A stretch of DNA of 8,731 nucleotides from Methanobrevibacter sp. Its GTDB lineage: Archaea > Methanobacteriota > Methanobacteria > Methanobacteriales > Methanobacteriaceae. Positions 1 to 5,155 of this stretch are shown here, piece after piece; the first letter of the stretch is position 1; every line of letters starts with the position of its first letter. The position numbers were made by a program, and so were the translations under genes. The stretch lies in the NCBI GenBank assembly GCA_031261945.1, contig JAISIQ010000097.1, positions 1 through 8,731 of the forward strand. Direction: 5' to 3'. The notes beneath the pieces are model-generated. The model made no database searches. It saw nothing but the letters and a program-made list of their open reading frames with translations, and was not told where the DNA came from.

Positions 1-255
1 TATCAATAAGCTTATAAAAATAATTCTATGAAAATTAGTAAAATAATCAATAAAATACCTATAAAATATTAAATTAATTTTTAGCTAATTATAAAAATAT
101 CAATAACAATATCATAAAAATATCTGAAATTATATTATACTTCATTTATATATTTCATTCTTTATATTCTTCAAATATAATATCATTAATAAGTAGTATA
201 TAATATTAATTATTTTTAATATTAATTATCTATTTAATTAGCTTATTTAATTATT
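1..255. other. Gene-free A+T-rich spacer downstream of SBDS
   Basis: No reading frame of useful length with a ribosome-binding site is visible on either strand. The stretch is nearly all A and T. It holds a 13-base direct repeat (listed separately) and a TATATAAA-like string on the minus strand near 143-152, which could be a promoter for a gene to the left of the window. No strong poly-T tract follows the SBDS stop codon, so how the SBDS transcript ends is unclear. In many archaea rrp4 starts within a few bases of the SBDS stop. Here it does not start within the visible 255 bases. Confidence 0.5.
201..229. repeat. 13-base direct repeat TAATATTAATTAT
   Basis: TAATATTAATTAT occurs at 201-213 and again at 217-229, separated by three T. 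The unit contains the palindrome TAATATTA, so the pair could also fold as a weak A+T hairpin downstream of SBDS on the minus strand. In such A+T-rich DNA chance occurrence is plausible, and no function is claimed. Confidence 0.4.
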
Positions 256-957
256 TTACTTTATAAGTTTTGTTTCTCCTTCTCCACCAGATAATTCAGC
301 TATTTTATGGTTGAAATCATCTTGAAGTCCTCCAGGAATTTCAACAACGGCTATCCAAGAGCCATCTTGTTGCCATTCTTCATTAATGATTGTTCCAAAT
401 TTAGAGATATGAGAAAATGCATTACCTGCTATAGTGCCTGGAAGTCTTACAGCTATTTTAACTTTTTCAAACCTAATTGGAATTTTAACTTTTATTGCTT
501 TTAAGGTAGCTTTTACTTGTTCATCTACTGATTTAAAAGGATCAATTTTGACTTTAGTTTCTTCCATAGCATTTTCAATACGCTTTGCAGGGTGTGGAAG
601 ACCAGTTTGAGGATTAATAGATTCCCTAACTATTTTATTTATAACCATACGCCTTTTTTCTTCTTGCATATCTCTTTTTTGCTGTGCAGTAAGTTGAATA
701 TTGCCTTTATTAATAATAATAGCTGCAACTTCTAAAGGATCAGTAGTTTCAAATATTTTATTCATACTTTCTTCTGAAGCCATATCTCCTTTTTTAGAAT
801 CTTTAAAAATATCTTCAACAGCCAAAACATCTTCAATAGCTATTCCCTCTTTTTCAGGATTTTTAAAATCAGCAGCTAAATCAGGATCCACTAAAATCTC
901 AAATTTTTCCCCATGAGACTCCAATCTTGCAATAATTGCTTCATCAACATTAACCAT
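256..957 (-). CDS. sbds: Ribosome maturation protein SBDS (Sdo1 homologue)
   Basis: Archaeal orthologue of the Shwachman-Bodian-Diamond syndrome protein. In eukaryotes SBDS works with the GTPase EFL1 to release eIF6 from the large ribosomal subunit; in archaea it is linked to ribosome maturation and has been found with the exosome. From the start chosen here it has 233 residues, normal for the family. The N-terminal FYSH-type domain opens with [22 protein letters not shown]. The helical middle domain contains [17 protein letters not shown] at about residues 115-131. The C-terminal ferredoxin-like domain begins near 155. A longer frame starts at 981, but the ATG at 955-957 is preferred: GGGAGG lies 8 bases upstream, and the protein then begins MVNVDEA as in other archaea. 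The ATG at 961-963 is only two bases from the Shine-Dalgarno. It follows psmA, a conserved archaeal gene order, but a terminator-like hairpin lies between them. Confidence 0.96.
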   Translation of the reverse strand: MVNVDEAIIARLESHGEKFEILVDPDLAADFKNPEKEGIAIEDVLAVEDIFKDSKKGDMASEESMNKIFETTDPLEVAAIIINKGNIQLTAQQKRDMQEEKRRMVINKIVRESINPQTGLPHPAKRIENAMEETKVKIDPFKSVDEQVKATLKAIKVKIPIRFEKVKIAVRLPGTIAGNAFSHISKFGTIINEEWQQDGSWIAVVEIPGGLQDDFNHKIAELSGGEGETKLIK

Positions 958-965
958 AACCATAT

Positions 966-971
966 CCTCCC
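966..971 (-). promoter_or_regulatory. Ribosome-binding site GGGAGG that sets the SBDS start
   Basis: The minus strand reads GGGAGG here, the strongest Shine-Dalgarno match near the SBDS start. It is 8 bases from the ATG at 955-957, only two bases from the ATG at 961-963, and downstream of the ATG at 979-981. Spacing therefore supports 957 as the start. Confidence 0.75.
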
Positions 972-1014
972 TATTTTTCATAAAATGAATTGAAATAAAA
1001 GAAAATGTAAAAGA

Positions 1015-1077
1015 AATAATAATAATAATAATAGTAATAATAGTAATAGCAATAATAATGCCAATAACAATAATAGT
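1015..1077. repeat. Degenerate (AAT)21 triplet tract
   Basis: There are twenty-one consecutive triplets. Fifteen are AAT and the others are AGT (three), AGC, GCC and AAC. The tract sits between the T-rich terminator after psmA and the start of SBDS, about 58-120 bases upstream of the SBDS start. On the minus strand it reads ATT/ACT/GCT/GGC/GTT in the same frame as SBDS. It is probably a decaying microsatellite; a role as an A+T-rich promoter element is possible. Confidence 0.8.
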
Positions 1078-1091
1078 AGAAGCATTATTAT

Positions 1092-1149
1092 TAAAAAAAG
1101 AAAAAGGAAAAAAGAAAATATTCTTTATTTAATCTCCTGCTTAAATAAA
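1092..1149 (-). terminator. Hairpin plus T tracts after psmA
   Basis: Arms TTTATTTAA (1124-1132) and TTAAATAAA (1141-1149) are perfectly complementary over 9 pairs, with an 8-base loop. In minus-strand direction the hairpin is followed by several T runs at about 1092-1120. It lies 55 bases past the psmA stop codon. Archaeal RNA polymerase terminates mainly on U tracts, so this is a credible end for the psmA transcript and would make SBDS a separate unit. The loop contains AGGAGA on the minus strand, but no start codon follows it. Confidence 0.5.
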
Positions 1150-1203
1150 AATAAATGATAAAAATAACTGAAAAATAGAAAATAAAAAATAAAAACAGAA
1201 ATA

Positions 1204-1983
1204 TTATTCTGCTTCTACTTCATTTTCATCTTGATTATCATCATTGTCTTTATCTTTGTTTCTTTCAAGTAATGCATCTACATGAGCTATTACTTCTTTT
1301 TCTGGAACTTTTCTATATTTTTTACTATTTTTATCAATGACAGCTATTTCAACACTTTCAGCTGTTGTTTTACCTTCAGTTGCTTCATAAACAGCATCTA
1401 AAGCTAATTCAATAGCTTCATTTAAAGAAATATCTTCTTTATAATTTTCTTCAAATACTTCCATAGCTGCTTGTCTTCCAGATCCAATAGCTGTTGCTTT
1501 ATATTCAATTAAAGCTCCACTTGGATCGGTTTCAAATAGCTTACATGCTCCTTTAGTGACACCACCAATAATTAAAGCTGAACCAAAAGGTCTGACACCT
1601 CCATTTTGAGTATACATTTGCTTCATATCACAAATCTTTTTAGCTAGTGTTTCTACTCTAATTGGTTCATTATAAGTGATTTTATTAATTTGAGATTCCA
1701 TACGAGCTCTCTCAATTAAAGCTCTTGCATCAGCAACAAGCCCTGAAGTAGCAGCTCCAATATGGTCATCAATTTGGAATATTTTTTCAATTGATTTAGA
1801 TTCAACTAATTTACTTGTAGTTCTTTTATCTACAACAAGAACAACTCCTTCTTTTGATTTTACTCCTAAAGAAGTAGTACCTCTTTTTACTGCCTCTCTT
1901 GCATATTCTACTTGGAAAAGTCTTCCATCTGGGCTGAAGACTGTAATTGCTCTATCATATCCTGCATTTTGCAATGGTTGCAT
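1204..1983 (-). CDS. psmA: 20S proteasome alpha subunit
   Basis: Non-catalytic outer-ring subunit of the archaeal 20S proteasome. Seven copies form the gate through which PAN or Cdc48-type ATPases feed unfolded substrates to the beta rings. The alpha-type signature FSPDGRLFQVEYA is at residues 17-29, preceded by the gate motif YDR at 9-11. Further matches are SIEKI at 64-68, whose Lys67 corresponds to the pocket lysine that receives ATPase HbYX tails (Lys66 in Thermoplasma), ATSGLVADAR, GGVRPFG and TAIGSG. Length is 259 residues. The last 20 or so are a charged, mostly acidic tail ending EVEAE, beyond the conserved fold. The start is well supported: GAGGT at 1991-1995 is 7 bases from the ATG. 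A 425-base gene-free region precedes it, so psmA probably has its own promoter. The beta subunit is not in the window. Confidence 0.98.
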   Translation of the reverse strand: MQPLQNAGYDRAITVFSPDGRLFQVEYAREAVKRGTTSLGVKSKEGVVLVVDKRTTSKLVESKSIEKIFQIDDHIGAATSGLVADARALIERARMESQINKITYNEPIRVETLAKKICDMKQMYTQNGGVRPFGSALIIGGVTKGACKLFETDPSGALIEYKATAIGSGRQAAMEVFEENYKEDISLNEAIELALDAVYEATEGKTTAESVEIAVIDKNSKKYRKVPEKEVIAHVDALLERNKDKDNDDNQDENEVEAE

Positions 1984-2134
1984 AATTTTTACCTCGTTTT
2001 GTTAATTTGTTAAGTTAATTAATTTGTTATTTTTGTTAATTTTATTTAATCTTACTTAATATGTATAATCATAATTCGTATAATAATAAATTTTTTATAT
2101 TTTTTATATTTTGTAAATTAAAACTAAAAATTAA

Positions 2135-2155
2135 ACTAAACCTCCATGGTTTAGT
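2135..2155. repeat. Perfect inverted repeat ACTAAACC-TCCAT-GGTTTAGT
   Basis: Arms of 8 bases (2135-2142 and 2148-2155) are perfectly complementary around a 5-base loop. The four G:C pairs make it one of the more stable short hairpins among these spacers. On the minus strand it is followed by T-rich sequence, so it could act as a weak terminator, a leader structure for psmA or a protein-binding palindrome. Confidence 0.6.
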
Positions 2156-2209
2156 ATTCTAATATGATAAACTTATTTTTATACAATATAAATATATATA
2201 AGCTTATAG

Positions 2210-2217
2210 TTTATAAA
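2210..2217 (-). promoter_or_regulatory. Candidate TATA box upstream of psmA
   Basis: TTTATAAA fits an archaeal TATA element. A second candidate, TTATATATA, lies slightly downstream at 2193-2202. Immediately upstream on the minus strand are three GTAAC copies. The predicted transcription start would be near 2188, giving a leader of about 200 bases. Because the whole region is A+T-rich, this assignment is weak. Confidence 0.3.
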
Positions 2218-2218
2218 T

Positions 2219-2250
2219 GTTACTATTAAAGTTACAAAAAGTTACAAAAA
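2219..2250. repeat. Three GTTAC elements, two within a 10-base tandem repeat
   Basis: GTTACAAAAA is repeated exactly at 2231-2240 and 2241-2250. A third GTTAC is at 2219-2223, abutting the TATA-like box. Spacings of 10 and 12 bases put the copies roughly on one face of the helix, directly upstream of the box in the psmA direction. The layout resembles a regulator-binding array, but no regulator is known. Confidence 0.5.
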
Positions 2251-2408
2251 TATAATGATGATAAATTTGATTTAATAAAAATTACAAATTCATAATAATT
2301 TTAAAACTAAAAATAAAAGTAGAAGTAATAAAAATAATAATAGTAACTGTAATAGAAGTAATATAATGTTTATATTTATAATGAATAGGATAAATAATTT
2401 AATAATAA

Positions 2409-2783
2409 TTAATAAATAAATTTATCTACAGCACCTTTTATAGTTCCTGATTTACCAATTGTTGCAATAGCTATTTTTTTACCATGATAATTAGCCATTG
2501 CAGCTAAACTTCCCCTAACTTTTTCTTCAAAACCTCTTTGAGATTTTAAAATAGCTTTATATCTATAAAAATTAGGTTTAGAATCAAAGTCATTTGGACA
2601 TTCATAGAATCTCATAATCCATAACATAAAATTACTTGTTTCTAATTCCCCAGAAAATCGAATACAACTATCCCAAATAGCTGAAACTAATTCATCTTTA
2701 TTTAAAATAGCTTCTGATTTTATATCTAAAGCCAAATATCTATAATTTGGCCTTAATGTAGGAGGTAATATTTTAAGCTTCAT
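2409..2783 (-). CDS. rnp2: RNase P protein component 2 (Pop5/Rpp14 family)
   Basis: Protein subunit of archaeal RNase P, which removes the 5' leader from precursor tRNA. Pop5 pairs with Rpp30 and supports catalysis by the RNA subunit. The 124-residue length is typical. The family opening LPPTLRPNYRYLALDI is at residues 6-21, the central RFSGELETSNFMLWIMRF at about 43-60, and the C-terminal helix region around KVRGSLAAM at 88-96. It lies 46 bases downstream of rnp3, its known partner, and the two are probably cotranscribed. The ribosome-binding site is weak, with only AAAGAT close to the ATG, unlike most neighbours. Translation may therefore partly depend on coupling or on an A+T-rich leader. 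The start is chosen because the conserved motif begins only five residues later. Confidence 0.93.
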   Translation of the reverse strand: MKLKILPPTLRPNYRYLALDIKSEAILNKDELVSAIWDSCIRFSGELETSNFMLWIMRFYECPNDFDSKPNFYRYKAILKSQRGFEEKVRGSLAAMANYHGKKIAIATIGKSGTIKGAVDKFIY

Positions 2784-2829
2784 TTTATCTTTAATTTTTA
2801 AAAGTTATTAAGTTAATTTTTTTAATTAA

Positions 2830-3573
2830 TTATTTTTTTATGACTTTAGCACCTACAACAATGATATTTTCTCTTTCTTTATTAAAATCAATGATATTTC
2901 GAGGATAACTATTAAAACAATCCTGAATTTCTTCTTCTTTTAGACCTATTTCCTTGAAAATAGCTATTATATCTCGAGGATGACGAATATCAAAAATTGA
3001 TGATGCTCCTGAACTAATGATCAAAGGAAATTTAAATTTCCTATATAATTTAATAATATCTCTGAAATTAGCTATTACTTTTGCCCTATGGGATAAATAT
3101 GTGGTTAAAATATCTTTTATACATAATTCAATAGCTACATTATTTTTAAGAGCTTCTTTAGCTAAAACTTGATTAATACCAGAATCATATCTTCTAAAAT
3201 AAGGTCTTGAAAGAATATCTACTTGTAAACTCTCACAAGCCATTCTATTTATTTTGGGATTTCCCCCTAAAACTGAAAAAAGATCAGCATCTTTCTTAAA
3301 TTTGTTGATATTATTTCTTATATCATTTGACTTTTTAACATTGATTTCAAGACCAAATCCAATGGAAAAATCTTTTGGAATAGCTATTTCTTCCATGTTT
3401 TCTATATTTTCAATTAGCTCTTTCTTATAATTTAAATCCTTAAACTTTTCAGGAGAATATCTTAAAGTTAGATGATTCCAGTTTAATCTAATAGCTTCTT
3501 TTATAATAGCTAAATCTGATTGAAAATGATTTCCTTTAATATTTAAATCATAAAATAAATCATAAAAATCCAT
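2830..3573 (-). CDS. rnp3: RNase P protein component 3 (Rpp30 family)
   Basis: Archaeal Rpp30, a TIM-barrel-like RNase P subunit that dimerises with Pop5 (Rnp2) for tRNA 5' maturation. It has 247 residues, normal for the family. Visible hallmarks are the opening MDFYDLFYDLNIKG, the central block LGGNPKINRMACES (102-115) continuing into QVDILSRPY (117-125), and DSGINQVLAKEALKNNVAIE (130-149). A later ISSGASSIFDIRHPRD segment (186-201) is also conserved. The ATG has AAGG at 3582-3585, 8 bases upstream. It sits 93 bases after the RNA-binding protein gene, in a spacer rich in ATT triplets, and 46 bases before rnp2. The remaining RNase P proteins (Rnp1, Rnp4, L7Ae) and the RNA gene are not in this window. 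Confidence 0.95.
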   Translation of the reverse strand: MDFYDLFYDLNIKGNHFQSDLAIIKEAIRLNWNHLTLRYSPEKFKDLNYKKELIENIENMEEIAIPKDFSIGFGLEINVKKSNDIRNNINKFKKDADLFSVLGGNPKINRMACESLQVDILSRPYFRRYDSGINQVLAKEALKNNVAIELCIKDILTTYLSHRAKVIANFRDIIKLYRKFKFPLIISSGASSIFDIRHPRDIIAIFKEIGLKEEEIQDCFNSYPRNIIDFNKERENIIVVGAKVIKK

Positions 3574-3609
3574 AATATTTGCCTTAATTTAATTATCTTT
3601 AAAAATATG

Positions 3610-3642
3610 ATTAATATTATTAATATTATTATTGATATTATT
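3610..3642. repeat. ATT-rich triplet tract upstream of rnp3
   Basis: This short tract is built of TTAATATTA and ATTATTATT units, about 37-70 bases upstream of the rnp3 start on the minus strand. It contains short palindromes such as TAATATTA. It resembles the AAT/ATT tracts upstream of SBDS and of the RNA-binding protein gene. Confidence 0.5.
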
Positions 3643-3666
3643 TTAATTAATATAATTAATATATTA

Positions 3667-4095
3667 CTATTCTATTAAATCAATATTTTCATTAATAATT
3701 TTAATAGCTATTTCTTTTTTAGCAGGATATGCAGCTATTTTAATTTTAAGATGAATTGAATCTCCAGAATCAAGAATTTCAAATTTTTCATTAGCTGCTG
3801 CTTTTTTTGAAAATCTTAAAAATAAATTACCATTTTTATCTATTTTTTTATCAAGATCTTGTGAAAACTTAGCTATATCTACATTATCCTCATCTAATAA
3901 ACGAGAAAAAAAGTCTTTTAATTCTCTTTTTTTAGCTATTTTTCCAGAAAGAATAGTAATTGGATTTTCCATTAAACCTTCAGCTATTTCTTTATCTGGA
4001 ACAGCTGTTGGTAAAATATAAGACAAAGCTTCAATAATTTCTGCTTCATCCTCATCTTCATATACAAAAACTCGATATCTAATATTATGAATCAT
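3667..4095 (-). CDS. Predicted exosome-associated RNA-binding protein (COG1325-like)
   Basis: Small conserved archaeal protein encoded between ribosomal protein eL15 and the RNase P genes. This is the position of the family predicted from gene context to be an RNA-binding exosome partner. With the start used here it has 142 residues beginning MIHNIRYRVFVYEDEDEAEIIEAL. Other visible segments are ILPTAVPD, NPITILSGKI and a C-terminal KIKIAAYPAKKEI. I see no enzyme motif. A longer frame starts at a TTG (4113), but the ATG at 4093-4095 is preferred because AAGGT at 4101-4105 is 5 bases upstream and the protein then starts with the conserved IRYRVFV strand. The family assignment rests on context and remembered similarity. 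Biochemical function is not shown by the sequence. Confidence 0.8.
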   Translation of the reverse strand: MIHNIRYRVFVYEDEDEAEIIEALSYILPTAVPDKEIAEGLMENPITILSGKIAKKRELKDFFSRLLDEDNVDIAKFSQDLDKKIDKNGNLFLRFSKKAAANEKFEILDSGDSIHLKIKIAAYPAKKEIAIKIINENIDLIE

Positions 4096-4100
4096 AAAAA

Positions 4101-4105
4101 ACCTT
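4101..4105 (-). promoter_or_regulatory. Ribosome-binding site AAGGT that sets the 4095 start
   Basis: The minus strand reads AAGGT five bases before the ATG at 4093-4095. The alternative upstream TTG at 4111-4113 has no Shine-Dalgarno and would put AAGGT inside the gene. Confidence 0.6.
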
Positions 4106-4145
4106 AAAATCAAAAAATTAAATAATAAAAATTAGTATCAATTAA

Positions 4146-4177
<32 letters not shown>

Positions 4178-4182
4178 AAAAT

Positions 4183-4240
4183 CTTTTTGTTTTTCTAATT
4201 TAAACAAAAAAAGAAAAGAAAAAATAAAAAGTAAAAAGAT
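4183..4240 (-). terminator. Poly-T terminator after eL15
   Basis: In minus-strand direction the sequence just after the eL15 stop codon is dominated by T runs of five to seven between 4204 and 4240. Further along, near-complementary strings CTTTTTGTTT and AAACAAAAA (about 4188-4212) could pair. T-rich tracts like these are enough for termination in archaea, so eL15 may be at least partly a separate unit from the genes downstream. Confidence 0.45.
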
Positions 4241-4245
4241 AAAAA

Positions 4246-4791
4246 TTATCTTAACTTTTCTGCACCTTTTCCTTTATTTCTTAGACCTCTGCCTCTTTTA
4301 CCAGCACTTGTTAAGCCTCTTAAAGCTCTACTTTTGTGTTGTTTATCACAAATCCAATTAATTTTAGGATCATTGATAATTGAAGGACTTTGAGGATCTA
4401 CTAAAATAACTTCAAAAAATTTGAATTTTCCATCAGACCATACCCAATATGAGTTTAAAACTTCCATATTCGGATATTTTTTAGCTACACGCTCTTCAGC
4501 TATTCTTTGAATAGATTTAGAAGGAGTAATCTTATTTACACCCATTCTTTTAGGTTTACGTCCAGAAGTGAAACGTGATTTTCTTCTTCCACCACGGCGA
4601 ACTCTTGTTCTTACTACAAAATATCCTTTTTTAGCTTTATAACCTAAAGAACGAGCTCTGTCAATTCTTGTTGGCCTATCTATTCTTTGGATTACTTTTT
4701 CTCGTCTCCAAATAGGAGCTCTTTGCCACATGAGTTCTCTTACATAAGACTCATCTGGATTTTTCCATGCGTCTCTTATATACTTATACAT
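4246..4791 (-). CDS. rpl15e: Large-subunit ribosomal protein eL15 (L15e)
   Basis: Archaeal/eukaryotic large-subunit protein with no bacterial counterpart. The 181 residues are close to the usual archaeal length. Recognisable blocks are the N-terminal [20 protein letters not shown], the basic [26 protein letters not shown] (64-89) that contacts rRNA, the central [20 protein letters not shown] (111-130), and the glycine/arginine-rich C-terminal [22 protein letters not shown] (155-176). The start is firm: AGAGGTG at 4799-4805 is 7 bases from the ATG. It is the first gene of the conserved cluster and is preceded by a 364-base spacer with promoter-like repeats and a GC-rich palindromic leader segment, suggesting its own regulated promoter. 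Confidence 0.97.
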   Translation of the reverse strand: MYKYIRDAWKNPDESYVRELMWQRAPIWRREKVIQRIDRPTRIDRARSLGYKAKKGYFVVRTRVRRGGRRKSRFTSGRKPKRMGVNKITPSKSIQRIAEERVAKKYPNMEVLNSYWVWSDGKFKFFEVILVDPQSPSIINDPKINWICDKQHKSRALRGLTSAGKRGRGLRNKGKGAEKLR

Positions 4792-4854
4792 TAAAATACA
4801 CCTCTTGTTCAGCCGAATTTTTAAATCTTTAAATTTTAAAGTTTAAAGTTTAAA

Positions 4855-4881
4855 TTGGCCACATCCATGGGAATTTTCCCA
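4855..4881 (-). promoter_or_regulatory. GC-rich palindromic leader segment before eL15
   Basis: TGGGAATTTTCCCA (4868-4881) has 6-base complementary arms. TGGCCA (4856-4861) is a second palindrome close by. Both lie within the probable 5' leader of eL15, where the surrounding sequence is almost pure A+T. The segment may fold as a leader structure or bind a regulator. Autoregulation by the ribosomal protein is a conjecture. Confidence 0.35.
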
Positions 4882-4916
4882 AAAAGAGTTTTATTATTTA
4901 AATTACATCATCAAAG

Positions 4917-4952
4917 TATAAACTTAAAATAAATTTAAATTATAAACTTAAA
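4917..4952 (-). promoter_or_regulatory. Duplicated TATA-like element TTTAAGTTTATA before eL15
   Basis: The 12-base string TATAAACTTAAA occurs exactly at 4917-4928 and 4941-4952 with starts 24 bases apart; on the minus strand each reads TTTAAGTTTATA. Each copy contains a TATA-like core in the right direction for eL15. The nearer copy would start transcription near 4893. Two tandem promoters or a duplicated operator are equally possible. Confidence 0.4.
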
Positions 4953-5091
4953 TTTAGATGATAAAATAATATATTTTGATCACTGTATAAAAAGCTTTCT
5001 ATGAAATTAATTTATAAAGTCAATAAATTAAAAGAAAAAATAAGAAAATAAAAATAAAAACAATAGCAAAAGTAGGACAAATAAAAATAAA

Positions 5092-5133
5092 CAAAAAATA
5101 AATAAAATAGCTATTTAGAAAGTATAGCTATTT
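5092..5133 (-). terminator. Hairpin terminator after the AhpD-fold gene
   Basis: Arms AAATAGCTAT (5105-5114) and ATAGCTATTT (5124-5133) form a perfect 10-pair stem with a 9-base loop. In minus-strand direction a T-rich stretch with a run of six T follows at 5092-5104. It lies 23 bases past the stop codon of the gene at 5156-5476. Each arm contains the palindrome ATAGCTAT, so the arms are also direct repeats. Confidence 0.6.
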
Positions 5134-5155
5134 ATAACTTAAATTCAATATTTAA

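Larger units (their letters stand above)
1984..2408. other. 425-base regulatory spacer upstream of psmA
   Basis: No gene is visible on either strand. In minus-strand order the spacer holds: a degenerate AAT-rich stretch at about 2313-2365 that is T-rich on the minus strand and may end the RNase P transcript; three GTAAC repeats; TATA-like boxes at 2210-2217 and 2193-2202; a perfect 8-base-pair hairpin at 2135-2155; A+T-rich sequence with two copies of TTTTTATAT near 2092-2108; and finally the psmA ribosome-binding site. If transcription starts near the upstream TATA boxes, the psmA leader would be about 200 bases, long for an archaeon. A closer start or a small RNA in the gap remain possible. 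Confidence 0.55.
4792..5155. other. 364-base spacer: eL15 promoter/leader and upstream terminator
   Basis: No gene is visible. From the eL15 side it contains the ribosome-binding site, tracts of TTTAAA, a short GC-rich segment at 4855-4881 with two palindromes, two copies of TATAAACTTAAA at 4917-4952, a TATA-like TATAAAAA at 4986-4993, and at its far end the hairpin terminator of the preceding gene at 5092-5133. Which TATA-like string is used for eL15 cannot be decided by eye. The nearest repeat copy would give a leader of about 100 bases. Confidence 0.55.

Noticed and set aside
307..504. 65-codon plus-strand frame inside SBDS; likewise the plus-strand frames at 701-916 and 5786-6151.
   Set aside because: They are antisense shadows of SBDS and the DUF4013 gene, with no family resemblance and no ribosome-binding site.
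978..1085. A 35-codon minus-strand frame starting ATG at 1085, almost all leucine, ending over the upstream ATG of the SBDS frame.
   Set aside because: It is one reading phase of the AAT/ATT triplet tract, has no ribosome-binding site, and its composition is fully explained by the repeat.
1132..1138. AGGAGA on the minus strand after psmA, looking like a ribosome-binding site for a small gene.
   Set aside because: No ATG, GTG or TTG lies within a usable distance. It sits in the loop of the terminator hairpin.
2254..2269. ATGATGA at 2254-2260 resembling a box C of a C/D guide RNA.
   Set aside because: No box D (CTGA) or internal C'/D' pair follows at a usable distance. The match is expected by chance in such sequence.
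1984..2408. Possible tRNA or other structured RNA gene in the large spacer before psmA.
   Set aside because: No G+C-rich cloverleaf or tRNA signature is visible. In such an A+T-rich genome a stable RNA gene would stand out. Only the 8-bp hairpin is noteworthy.
3574..3666. Repeated TTAATATTA strings considered as a CRISPR-like or iteron array.
   Set aside because: Units are short, irregular and purely A+T, without unique spacers or constant spacing.
4836..4868. Ten-codon frame ([10 protein letters not shown]) in the eL15 leader, considered as a leader peptide.
   Set aside because: There is no Shine-Dalgarno before it and no run of regulatory codons. It probably reflects chance in the palindromic segment.
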